From: Alphaproteobacteria bacterium
GTDB taxonomy: Bacteria; Pseudomonadota; Alphaproteobacteria; Sphingomonadales; Sphingomonadaceae
Reading direction: 5' to 3'
DNA: 64,000 nt
Assembly: GCA_030424845.1 (NCBI GenBank)
Contig: JAUHWC010000003.1
Span: 1 to 64,000, forward strand
The notes beneath the pieces are model-generated. The model was not told the DNA's origin. It did not search any database and worked only from the letters and a program-made list of their open reading frames with translations. Within the stretch, counting starts at the first letter, position 1. Every line of letters starts with the position of its first letter. A program made the position numbers and the translations under genes. Positions 47,013 to 54,655 of this stretch are shown here, in pieces.

Positions 47013-48052
47013 TTCCTGCCTCCGAAGATGTTCATCACATGCGCCATCGGGTTGTCGACCGGCTTGGAAACGGGCTTGGCTTCGGCATCCTTGGCGGCCC
47101 ACACGGTTTCCGGGCGGGACTGGAGCAGCAGGATGTTGCCCTGCTTGTCCAGGGCCCATTCGATGTCCTGCGGCTTGCCGTAGTGCTTCTCGATCCTGCG
47201 GCCGACCTGGCGCAGGCCCTCCAGCTCCTCGTCGGTCAGGCAAGGTGCGGAGCGGATGTCGTCCTCGTTCTCCACCTCCACGATGCCGCCTCCTTCAGCA
47301 GGGATCTGGCGAGCGTGCTTGTCCGAAATGTCGCGCTGCGAGATTTCGCCGGTGATCTTGCCCATCACCCACTTGTCGGGCGTGACCTCCCCCGAAACCA
47401 CGGCGCTGCCGAGCCCCCAGGCCCCTTCGATGGCGATCACGGACTTGTCCCCTGTCAACGGCGAGCGGGTGAACATCACCCCGGCGCATTTCGCATCGAC
47501 CATCTGCTGCACGACGACCGCCATCGCAACCTGGCCTTCAGGGAAGCCCTGCTTGCGGCGGTAGGTCATGCTTTCGAGAGAATAGAGGCTGCCCCAGCAT
47601 TCGCGCACGCGATGCGCCATGTCCTCGGGCGTCAGCACCCACAGGAAGGTGTCCTGCAAGCCGGCAAAGCTGGCATCCTCGGCATCTTCGGTGGTGGCGG
47701 AGGAACGCACCGCGACAGGTTCGCCATCGGGGCAGAGCTCGCGCATGGCGGCCATGATCGCCTGTTCGACCTCTGCCGGCATCGGCTCTTCCATCACCCG
47801 CTCACGCAGTTGCTCGGAAAGCCTGGTTGCCGCGCCGTGATCGGAGGGATCAAGGGCTTCGACCATTGGCCGGATCGGTTCGCGGGCCTCGAGTGCCTCG
47901 AGGAAGGTCTCGAACGCGGCAACGGTAACCACGAAGCCGGGCGGCACGGCGATGCCGGCTTGCGTCAACTCGCCGAGCGAGCCGCCCTTGCCGCCCACGG
48001 TGGGGCGATCCTTGATCCCGACATCGGCAAACCAGGCAACTGCATCGGACAT
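47009..48052 (-). CDS. PEP-synthase-like ATP-grasp subunit of an aryl-ketone phosphotransferase (AcvA/B- or phenylphosphate-synthase type)
   Basis: The 347-residue protein matches the N-terminal pyruvate-phosphate-dikinase domain: GGKGGSLGELTQAGIAVPPGFVVT at the start (broken as residues 21-44), AVRSSATTEDAEDASFAGLQDT, and the mid region around QQMVDAKCAGVMFTRSP. It binds ATP and transfers phosphate to the histidine of the partner subunit. Start ATG at 48052 lies 4 nt after the partner stop; an upstream frame into that gene is rejected. Together they resemble phenylphosphate synthase and the acetovanillone kinase AcvAB/HpeHI. No UbiD-type carboxylase follows, so phenol carboxylation is unlikely. 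Confidence 0.85.
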   Translation of the reverse strand: MSDAVAWFADVGIKDRPTVGGKGGSLGELTQAGIAVPPGFVVTVAAFETFLEALEAREPIRPMVEALDPSDHGAATRLSEQLRERVMEEPMPAEVEQAIMAAMRELCPDGEPVAVRSSATTEDAEDASFAGLQDTFLWVLTPEDMAHRVRECWGSLYSLESMTYRRKQGFPEGQVAMAVVVQQMVDAKCAGVMFTRSPLTGDKSVIAIEGAWGLGSAVVSGEVTPDKWVMGKITGEISQRDISDKHARQIPAEGGGIVEVENEDDIRSAPCLTDEELEGLRQVGRRIEKHYGKPQDIEWALDKQGNILLLQSRPETVWAAKDAEAKPVSKPVDNPMAHVMNIFGGRK

Positions 48053-48056
48053 GATC

Positions 48057-49904
48057 TCAAGCGTCCTCCAGCACGGGTTCGTCATCCAGAATCGTCACCG
48101 TGCCCTTGCCACCGTCCACGCGGATGCGCTGGCCGTCCTTGATGCGGGTGGTGGCCTTGCCGGTGCCGACCACGGCAGGCAGGCCGTATTCGCGGGCGAC
48201 AATGGCCATGTGGCTCATCGAACCACCGATATCGGATACCGCCGCACCGATCTTCTGGAAGATGGGCGACCAGGTGGGGTTGGTGACCTGGCAGACGAGG
48301 ATATCGCCTTGCTGGATGCGGCCGATCTCGCTGACCGACTTGACCACGCGGGCGGTGCCTTCGACCACGCCCGAACAAGCGGCAAAGCCCTTCAGTTCCT
48401 TGAGGTTTTCCGTCCCGTCATCGAGCCAGCTGTCGAGGTTCTCGCGGGTAATGCCCCACAGCATGTTGATGGCCGGATCATCGATCGCATCAGGCACATT
48501 GCCAAGCGCGGGCGGGGTGGAGTGCTTGCCCCATTCCTCGATCGTGGCCTTGCGCTGGGCGATGATGGCGGGCCAGTGCTTCACACCGCGCGGGGTGGTG
48601 CCCACGCCCCAGCTCAGCATCAGGTCCACGATGGCGCTTTCCAGTTCGTACTGGGTGAGGTGGAAGACGTCCTCCTCAACACCGTCGGGGCCGAAGAAGC
48701 CGTGTGCCAGCAGCAGCCGGCCGAACTCGCGGATCTTGTTGAAGAACAGGTTGGTGTACCAGTGCTCGCAATAGAACTTGTGCCCCTCGACATAGGGGAA
48801 CACGCGGTGCGCGAGGTTGATCAGCTGGTCGTAGGTCGCCTTGTCTTCCTCGGTGTCCAGCAGGTCGCGATAATCGGCCACCAGCTGCTCGCGTTCCTCG
48901 ATCAGCTGTTCGGTGGGGCGTTCCACGTTCTCGCCAGCCTTGATCTTCTCGATATAGCCGGGAAGTGCGGCGAACGGCAGTGACAGGTCATCGTTCCAGG
49001 AGCGGTGATAGTGGTAGAACCCGTCCCCGCTGGAAACGTTGAACCACGGGTTGCGGCTGGTTTCCAGTTCGCCGAGCCATTTCTTGCCATGCTCGCCCAG
49101 CTTGTCGAGATCGGCCAGCACGTCGTCGATGTTCATGTCATCGGTGAAGTGATGGTCCACGCCCAGTTCCACCGCACGGCGGGCAAGGCGCTTCACCTCT
49201 TCATCGGGACGGAAGATCTCGGCTTCCATCCCTGCAACCATGCGGCTGATCGCCTGGTCGGAAATCTCCGGGAAGGCGTTCTTGCAGAATTCGAAGAACG
49301 TCATGTAGGCGCCATAGCCGAGCAGCAGGAACTCGAAGTGGTGGTGCCACATGCGGTGGTAGCCTTCGACCTGCTGCTGGTAGATCTTCAGCAGATCGTG
49401 GCTGGCCGGAACGGCATCGCCTTCGGTGATGGTTTCCAGCGGCTCGTAGGCAGGAAGCGAAGGGCTGGGCAGCGCTTGTGCATCCGCGATCAGCGTCTTC
49501 ATCTTGTCCTTCCACTGGTCGTAGAGACGCTCCCAGTGTTCATAGTAATAGAAGGCGCGCTGCTGGAATTCCGCGGTGCGTTCGGCGATTTCGTCAGGAT
49601 CGGTCACCACCACGCCGCCGATGTAGACGCGGCCGTTGATGATGCGGTGATCGACACCCTTTGCCGTGGGCAGGACGTGCACGCGGGTATTGAATGCACC
49701 CATCGCGACATAGGCCGCTTCGGCCGTGATCATGTCGAAATGATGCATCGGCTCGGGGAAGTGCATGGAGTTGTAGAACCAGAACTTCTCGTCATCCTCC
49801 GGTTCGAACTGGGTGTAGTAGGGGTAGGCGGCCTGCGCCTCTTCGGTTCCCGGAACCACCTTGATGGAACTGGGCAGCGGAAAGCCTTTTTTGGTATCGC
49901 TCAT
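48057..49904 (-). CDS. PEP-utilising phosphohistidine subunit of an aryl-ketone phosphotransferase (AcvA/B type)
   Basis: The 615-residue protein has a C-terminal swivelling phosphohistidine domain: DIGGSMSHMAIVAREYGLPAVVG with H565 as the phosphate carrier, and the closing strand GQRIRVDGGKGTVTIL. The large N-terminal part (about 20-500) is rich in Tyr, Trp, His and acidic residues and presumably binds the phenolic ketone. With the ATP-grasp partner it should convert a hydroxyaryl ketone into its aryl phosphate. Start ATG at 49904 gives MSDTKKGF; a 34-residue upstream extension crosses the leader hairpin and is rejected. First gene of the operon. Confidence 0.84.
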   Translation of the reverse strand: MSDTKKGFPLPSSIKVVPGTEEAQAAYPYYTQFEPEDDEKFWFYNSMHFPEPMHHFDMITAEAAYVAMGAFNTRVHVLPTAKGVDHRIINGRVYIGGVVVTDPDEIAERTAEFQQRAFYYYEHWERLYDQWKDKMKTLIADAQALPSPSLPAYEPLETITEGDAVPASHDLLKIYQQQVEGYHRMWHHHFEFLLLGYGAYMTFFEFCKNAFPEISDQAISRMVAGMEAEIFRPDEEVKRLARRAVELGVDHHFTDDMNIDDVLADLDKLGEHGKKWLGELETSRNPWFNVSSGDGFYHYHRSWNDDLSLPFAALPGYIEKIKAGENVERPTEQLIEEREQLVADYRDLLDTEEDKATYDQLINLAHRVFPYVEGHKFYCEHWYTNLFFNKIREFGRLLLAHGFFGPDGVEEDVFHLTQYELESAIVDLMLSWGVGTTPRGVKHWPAIIAQRKATIEEWGKHSTPPALGNVPDAIDDPAINMLWGITRENLDSWLDDGTENLKELKGFAACSGVVEGTARVVKSVSEIGRIQQGDILVCQVTNPTWSPIFQKIGAAVSDIGGSMSHMAIVAREYGLPAVVGTGKATTRIKDGQRIRVDGGKGTVTILDDEPVLEDA

Positions 49905-49927
49905 GGAAGTACCTTTCAGGGTTGTTC

Positions 49928-49969
49928 GGTGCGCTGCCCTGCCTCTTTGACGGGCAGTGGCAGCGCACC
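49928..49969 (-). promoter_or_regulatory. Strong stem-loop in leader of the phosphotransferase operon
   Basis: GGTGCGCTGCC (49928-49938) pairs exactly with GGCAGCGCACC (49959-49969), and CTGCC (49939-49943) pairs with GGCAG (49953-49957) past a single bulged base. The loop is 9 nt. In the leftward transcript it ends 24 nt before the start codon. No T-run follows, so attenuation, RNA stability or a protein site is more likely than termination. Confidence 0.6.
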
Positions 49970-50089
49970 CAGGCTCCTCTCCAAGCCTAATCCTGTTTCG
50001 CTTCACGACCCGAAGCGCCCAGGGGTAATTCTTTGCGAAGGAGGATTACCGCAGCAGGGCATGGATCAGGAAGGATTCATGCGCAAGCA

Positions 50090-50125
50090 AAACAGGACAA
50101 AAGCGCATGATGTTTTGTCTTGTTT
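50090..50125. promoter_or_regulatory. Inverted repeat, candidate operator
   Basis: AAACAGGACAAAA (50090-50102) and TTTTGTCTTGTTT (50113-50125) are inverted copies with one mismatch and a 10-bp spacer. The A/T-rich symmetry, placed between divergent genes, suits a dimeric regulator or overlaps the promoter of the phosphotransferase operon. Confidence 0.5.
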
Positions 50126-50186
50126 GTATTGGTCCGGCTGAAGAATGTTGCTTGCCAGCCTGGCGAGCGCATTGCAGTCTGGCAAT

Positions 50187-50197
50187 TGCAACTAACA
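50187..50197. promoter_or_regulatory. 11-bp motif shared with AraC promoter region (copy 1)
   Basis: TGCAACTAACA here is the reverse complement of TGTTAGTTGCA at 51655-51665. It sits 19 nt before the GFA start, and is about 280 nt from the phosphotransferase start. It may be a site for the AraC-family protein encoded at 50628-51614. Confidence 0.4.
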
Positions 50198-50216
50198 CAT
50201 TCGGGGAGGACTGGCG

Positions 50217-50627
50217 ATGCGGATGGAAGGCGGGTGCCTGTGCGGCAAGACGCGCTATGTGATCGATGGCGAGCCGCTGTGGGCGGGAGATTGCTATTGC
50301 CGCGATTGCCAGAAGGAATCGGGCGGGGGCCATCTGACGGGCCTTGCCGTCCCGGCCGAAGCCATCAGCCTTTCCGGGCCGGTCAGGACCTATACGGCGC
50401 CCGGCGGCAGCGGCACGATGATCGACCGCTCCTTCTGCGGCGAATGCGGCAGCACGCTGATGAGCCACCCCCATGTGATGGGCGATGCCCGTATCGTGCG
50501 CGCCGGAACGCTGGATGATCCTTCGACGATTGAAGTGGGCATGGCGGTGTTCTGTACCCGTGCCCAGCACTGGGACCAACCGGTCGGCACACGCACGCAA
50601 TTCGACGAAATGCCGCCCCTTGGGTGA
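50217..50627 (+). CDS. GFA/CENP-V-family zinc protein
   Basis: The 136-residue protein has the GFA fold zinc ligands GGCLCGKTRY, CYCRDCQ and CGECG. The family name comes from a claimed glutathione-dependent formaldehyde-activating enzyme, but most members have no proven reaction. If methoxylated aromatics are broken down here, formaldehyde handling would fit, but that is only a suggestion. Good GGGGAGGA box. Its stop abuts the stop of the converging AraC gene (TGATCA). Confidence 0.85.
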   Translation: MRMEGGCLCGKTRYVIDGEPLWAGDCYCRDCQKESGGGHLTGLAVPAEAISLSGPVRTYTAPGGSGTMIDRSFCGECGSTLMSHPHVMGDARIVRAGTLDDPSTIEVGMAVFCTRAQHWDQPVGTRTQFDEMPPLG

Positions 50628-51614
50628 TCAGCTCTGCGGTGCGTTGCCGGCGCGCCATTCCCGCGGTGTGATGCCGAAGCGCTTGCGGAACAGGCGGGTG
50701 AAGTAGCCCGGGTCGAGAAAGCCGATGCGATAGGCGATGTCTGCGATCGACAGGCCCGACGCGCGTTCATCGGCCAGCATGTCGCTTGCCCGCTCAAGCC
50801 GGGTGGCGTTCAGTTCCTGGACAAAGCTGGTGCCGCTGGCGGCCAGCAGCGTCTGCAGGTATCGCTTGGAAATGCCGACCTGCTTCGCCACCGTTTCGGG
50901 CGACAGGTCGGGATCGGCATAATCGCTTTCGATCCGGCGCAGGATGCGTGCGGCCAGCTGGTTGCGATGGCGGCCCTGCCGGCCCGCCGTCTCGCTGGTT
51001 TCCTCCATGCCCGTAGCCAGTGCCAGAAGGCTGCCGAACTGTTCGGCGATCAACGGGCGGGGAAGCGGGGCAACGTCCAGCCCACCGTCAAGGATCGTCT
51101 CCAGCAGCGCGCCCAGCGGCGCCCCCCAGCCATTGCTTGCGGAGATCGGCCGACCCAGCAGCGCGCCCGGATCGGGCATGTAGCGATCCAGCCACCCCTG
51201 CGGCATCATCAGGTCGATGCATTCGTGGGGCGTTGCCATTTCCATCTGGTAGAAGCGGGTATTGTCCAGCAGCACGAATTGCCCCGGCGCGACATTGAAT
51301 GTTCGCCCGGCCATGGTCGTCTTGAGCGTGCCGACGCGGGCATAGACCAGCTGGATGGAGGGGGCCGCCCGCATCGCCACGCCATCGAGGCCGATATGGG
51401 TCACCCGCTGTGCCGGCGCATGGATATGCAACAGTCGCAGCTGGCCGATGCCGTGGCTGACCCAGCGTGCGGCAAAGGCATTGGGATCGAACACCTCCAC
51501 CTCGATCGGGGCGATGGTGCTGGCCGCCCAGTCGCGCCAGGCGGTGATCGCCTCGTTCTGGCCCAGGCCGAGCGAGCTCCAGCTTTCGTCCTGTATCGTT
51601 GCCGTCTTCGCCAT
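50628..51614 (-). CDS. AraC-family transcriptional regulator
   Basis: The 328-residue regulator has an N-terminal cupin-like AraC-binding domain (about 45-190) and a C-terminal double helix-turn-helix (about 225-325: LSPETVAKQVGISKRYLQTLL and SGLSIADIAYRIGFLDPGYFTRLFRKRFGITP in parts). It likely senses an aromatic or its metabolite and activates nearby genes. Start ATG at 51614; a 12-residue upstream extension is possible. It lies between two operons and divergent from the 51.7-58.8 kb cluster, so it may control both. Confidence 0.88.
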   Translation of the reverse strand: MAKTATIQDESWSSLGLGQNEAITAWRDWAASTIAPIEVEVFDPNAFAARWVSHGIGQLRLLHIHAPAQRVTHIGLDGVAMRAAPSIQLVYARVGTLKTTMAGRTFNVAPGQFVLLDNTRFYQMEMATPHECIDLMMPQGWLDRYMPDPGALLGRPISASNGWGAPLGALLETILDGGLDVAPLPRPLIAEQFGSLLALATGMEETSETAGRQGRHRNQLAARILRRIESDYADPDLSPETVAKQVGISKRYLQTLLAASGTSFVQELNATRLERASDMLADERASGLSIADIAYRIGFLDPGYFTRLFRKRFGITPREWRAGNAPQS

Positions 51615-51654
51615 GCCAAGCTTGCTAGAATGACCTGCGCCAGGCTTCAAGGTT

Positions 51655-51669
51655 TGTTAGTTGCACTAA
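51655..51669. promoter_or_regulatory. Palindrome and shared motif in the AraC divergent promoter (copy 2)
   Basis: TTAGT-TGC-ACTAA (51657-51669) is a palindrome with a 3-bp centre. It overlaps TGTTAGTTGCA (51655-51665), which reappears inverted at 50187-50197. Position between the AraC gene and the binding-protein operon fits a regulator site. Confidence 0.5.
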
Positions 51670-51738
51670 TGAAATCAGTCCCTAGGATCATGCGCAGGGG
51701 TGGCCGTCGGGGTGGCTGCCGGGGGAGAGATATCCGTG

Positions 51739-52728
51739 ATGAAACGTTTTCTGGCGCTGGTGGGCGCCGTGTCGCTTGTCGCCTGTGCCGGCGAACAGCA
51801 AGCCCAGCCCTTGCCTGCCCCGGGGCCGATTGCGGTCTATGGCAACAAGCAGACCTTCGAGATCGCGCCGGTGCTGCTGGCGGCCGAGCATTACTATCCG
51901 GGCCAAGCCACGGTGCGCATGGGCTCCATCGCCAACCTTGTCGGAGCACCGCCGGTTCCCGGTTTCGGCGAAGAGGGCGAGGCCGATGTCGCCACCAATG
52001 CCGAAACGCAGGCGCTGCGCTATTCGGTCGAGAACCCGAACCTGCGCATCGTGATGACCGTGACAGAAGGGCTCTACCGGGTGGTCGCGCGGCGCTCCGC
52101 CGGGATCGCAAGCATGGCGGACATGAAGGGCAAGCGCGTTGCCACCATCCCGCAGACCAGCTCGGGCTATTTCTTCAAGCTGATGCTGGAGCGCGAGGGG
52201 CTGTCCTATGACGATATCGAGGCGGTGCCGATCGTGCCGCTTTCCGGGATGACCGAGGCGCTCGCCAATCGCGAGGTGGATGCGGTGGTGATCTGGGAAC
52301 CGGAAAGCGGGAACGCCGCACAGGTGCTGGGCGACGACCTCATCGAGTTCGGCGGCGAGGGCGTCTATCGCGAGTTGTTCAACCTCAACACCACGACCGA
52401 GAAGCTGGCAGACCCGCAAGCGCGCAACCGGATCGTGCAATTCATCCGCGCCATCCTCGATGCCAGCGAGGAAATCCGGAAAGACCCGGGCCGGGCGCAG
52501 GACCTTGTCTGCGTGTCCGGCGAGTTCGATCCGCAGGACGTGGTCGATAGCTGGGAACACCACCGCTGGCTCGCCGCCGTGCCGGACGACCTGCTGGACG
52601 TGCTGGAAGTGCAGGAACAGTGGCTGGCGGAGCGTGACGGGCGCGTGCCGCGCAGCCGGGATGAACTGGCGACATTGATCGATACCAGCGTATATGAAGA
52701 GGCCGTGGCCCTTGGAGAACGCGATTGA
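51739..52728 (+). CDS. ABC-type substrate-binding lipoprotein (SsuA/NMT1-like), orphan
   Basis: The 329-residue protein has a lipoprotein signal (SLVAC) and the periplasmic type-II binding fold seen in SsuA/TauA/ThiY-like proteins: MADMKGKRVATIPQTSSGYF and EALANREVDAVVIWEP. It should capture a small, probably organic acid or sulfonated/aromatic ligand. No permease or ATPase gene is beside it, so it may use a remote ABC transporter or act as a sensor. ATG start with GGGGGAGAG; it overlaps the next gene (TTGA). Confidence 0.85.
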   Translation: MKRFLALVGAVSLVACAGEQQAQPLPAPGPIAVYGNKQTFEIAPVLLAAEHYYPGQATVRMGSIANLVGAPPVPGFGEEGEADVATNAETQALRYSVENPNLRIVMTVTEGLYRVVARRSAGIASMADMKGKRVATIPQTSSGYFFKLMLEREGLSYDDIEAVPIVPLSGMTEALANREVDAVVIWEPESGNAAQVLGDDLIEFGGEGVYRELFNLNTTTEKLADPQARNRIVQFIRAILDASEEIRKDPGRAQDLVCVSGEFDPQDVVDSWEHHRWLAAVPDDLLDVLEVQEQWLAERDGRVPRSRDELATLIDTSVYEEAVALGERD

Positions 52729-54620
52729 TTCACCGCCTGTTGCTCGCCCTGTCGGCCTTGCTGCTGGCACCTGCCGCCGCATCGGCGCAGGCTGACCTGC
52801 AAACCTATGCTGCACAGGTGGAGGACCTTACCTCCATTCGCGAAATCAAGCACTTGCAGGCGCATTGGGGCCATCTTGCACTTCGCGGGCAATGGCAGGA
52901 CATGGCCGAGCTTCTGACCGAGGACGTGGTGGTTGAATATCGCGACGGCGAATTCCGCGGGCTGGCAGAGGTGCTGGATGATCTCGTCCAGTCCTTCGGT
53001 TTCGGCAATGCGGACGGCCTCGATGCCGACAGGCTGAACATCGGGCTGTGGATTTCCCCCGTCATCACGCTGGACACCGACGGGCAGGGCGCGACCGGGC
53101 GCTGGCACGAGCTGTTGCTGAGCGCGCAGGCAGGACAATCGGCAGACTGGTCCGGCGGGACCTGGGTCGTCCGATACGAAATGCGCGGCGGGGACTGGAA
53201 AATCGCCCGCATGCGCTATTACCACCAGTTCCACGGACCCTATTCGCCGGGCTGGAGCCACGATCCCGCCGATCTCGAGCGGGCGCCCTATCACTACACG
53301 CCGGACGATGTCGGCAGGCTGCTGCCGCAGCGCGAAATCGTCACCCTGTCGACCCGCGATGATCTCGACCGGCAGGCCAGCCTCCTGCTCGAACACGGGC
53401 GCGTGCAGAACATCGCCAATGCCTTCGGCTATTACCTGGATCGGCGCATGTATGACGATGTGGTGGACCTGTTCTATCGCGATGCGCGCGTGGTGGTGCA
53501 GGGGCAGGGCAGTTGGGAAGGGCAGGACGGCGTGCGCCGCTTCCTTGCCCGTTTCGGGCCAGCCGGCCTCGATTTTGGCGAGTTGAACGACCGGCCGCAG
53601 CTGATGCCCAAGGTCATCATCAGCCGCGACGGAACGGTGGCGAGTGTCTCCGCCGTCGAACTGGGGATGAGCGGGCAGCATGGCGGCCAGGGCTTCTGGT
53701 CCGCCACGCTCAACCATTTCGTGCTGATGCGCGGTGATGATGGCAAATGGCGCATCGCCAGCCTGCTGCGCATCCCCTTCATGCGCGCCGACCATGCCGA
53801 TGGCTGGGCGAGCCCGGTCAGCCCGCTGCTCGACTATCCGGAAGGTTCCGGGCCTGACCGGGCCTTGCCGCGCGGGGCGATGGCCTACCCGCAGGCGAGC
53901 ATTACCCAGCCGATCTCGGAGCTCGGCATCTTCGCTCCGCCGGTGGTGACGGGAGCAGAGGCGAGCATCACGCCGGGCGCACTGGCCATGGCCGAGGCTT
54001 TCGACGCGGCAGAGAATGTTTCCAACGCCTATGGCTATTACATCGACCAGTTCGCCTGGGCCGACACAGCTGCTTTGTTTGCGCGCGACGGATGGAAGGA
54101 GCTGTCCTACATCGGCACCTTCATCGGCCGCGAGCGCGTTCTGGGAAGCCTGGTCCAGCGCTATGGCGAAGGCGGGCCGCGCGATGAGTTCCAGGCCATC
54201 CACCAGAAAACGCAACCGGTGGTGAGCGTCGGGGATGATGGCCAGCGGGCCTTCGTGCGCACGCGGCTGTTGCAGATGAATTCGGGCGTCGATCCGGCCA
54301 GCGCATCGTGGATCGGCGGGATCTACGAAAACCAGGTGGTCAAGGAAGACGGCATCTGGCGCATCCACGGGATGGACCTCGATTATGTCTGGTTGGCGGA
54401 CAACGCCAGCGGCTGGATGGCGGCTGATCCCGAAAGCAGCGCCCGCTTCGGTGTCAGCGACGAGGTGGTCGCGCAGTTTGCCCCCGATGCACCCTTGCGC
54501 GGGGAGACATTCGCGCCTTATCCTCGCATCGCGCCGATGGGGTTCCACTTCGCCAATCCGGTAAGCGGCAGGGAACCGGCAACACGGCTGCACTGGTCTG
54601 ACGGTCATCGCCAGCCGTGA
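52725..54620 (+). CDS. Secreted protein with three NTF2/SnoaL-like repeats
   Basis: The 631-residue protein has a signal peptide (cleavage near ASA-QA) and three related units: about 36-170 (IREIKHLQAHWGHLALRGQW), 220-365 (VQNIANAFGYYLDRRMYDDV) and 425-560 (AENVSNAYGYYIDQFAWADT). Each starts with helix Y/H-x-x-x-x-x-x-W/Y-x-D as in SnoaL_4 proteins. Such domains bind or isomerise small organic molecules. It starts at TTG overlapping the previous stop, with GGAG upstream. It probably works in the periplasm with the binding lipoprotein. No known function. Confidence 0.72.
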   Translation: MIHRLLLALSALLLAPAAASAQADLQTYAAQVEDLTSIREIKHLQAHWGHLALRGQWQDMAELLTEDVVVEYRDGEFRGLAEVLDDLVQSFGFGNADGLDADRLNIGLWISPVITLDTDGQGATGRWHELLLSAQAGQSADWSGGTWVVRYEMRGGDWKIARMRYYHQFHGPYSPGWSHDPADLERAPYHYTPDDVGRLLPQREIVTLSTRDDLDRQASLLLEHGRVQNIANAFGYYLDRRMYDDVVDLFYRDARVVVQGQGSWEGQDGVRRFLARFGPAGLDFGELNDRPQLMPKVIISRDGTVASVSAVELGMSGQHGGQGFWSATLNHFVLMRGDDGKWRIASLLRIPFMRADHADGWASPVSPLLDYPEGSGPDRALPRGAMAYPQASITQPISELGIFAPPVVTGAEASITPGALAMAEAFDAAENVSNAYGYYIDQFAWADTAALFARDGWKELSYIGTFIGRERVLGSLVQRYGEGGPRDEFQAIHQKTQPVVSVGDDGQRAFVRTRLLQMNSGVDPASASWIGGIYENQVVKEDGIWRIHGMDLDYVWLADNASGWMAADPESSARFGVSDEVVAQFAPDAPLRGETFAPYPRIAPMGFHFANPVSGREPATRLHWSDGHRQP

Positions 54621-54655
54621 CAAGCGGGTGAGGGGTCAGTCGGGGAGGGGACAGG

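Larger units (their letters stand above)
49905..50216. promoter_or_regulatory. Regulatory gap between phosphotransferase operon and GFA gene
   Basis: This 312-bp divergent gap is the largest gene-free stretch of the window. It contains a leader hairpin (49928-49969), a 13-bp-arm inverted repeat (50090-50125) and an 11-bp word (50187-50197) shared with the AraC promoter region. I see no convincing small gene in it. Confidence 0.7.

Noticed and set aside
47009-49904. Phosphoenolpyruvate synthase split in two, or phenylphosphate synthase for phenol carboxylation
   Set aside because: The order is phosphohistidine subunit then ATP-grasp subunit with no PEP-binding C-terminal barrel, and no UbiD-type carboxylase follows. 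A biotin carboxylase system and HAD phosphatase follow instead.
52365-54623. 752-codon leftward open frame opposite the triple NTF2 gene
   Set aside because: The plus-strand protein has a signal peptide, start overlap and internal repeats; the antisense frame has none of these.
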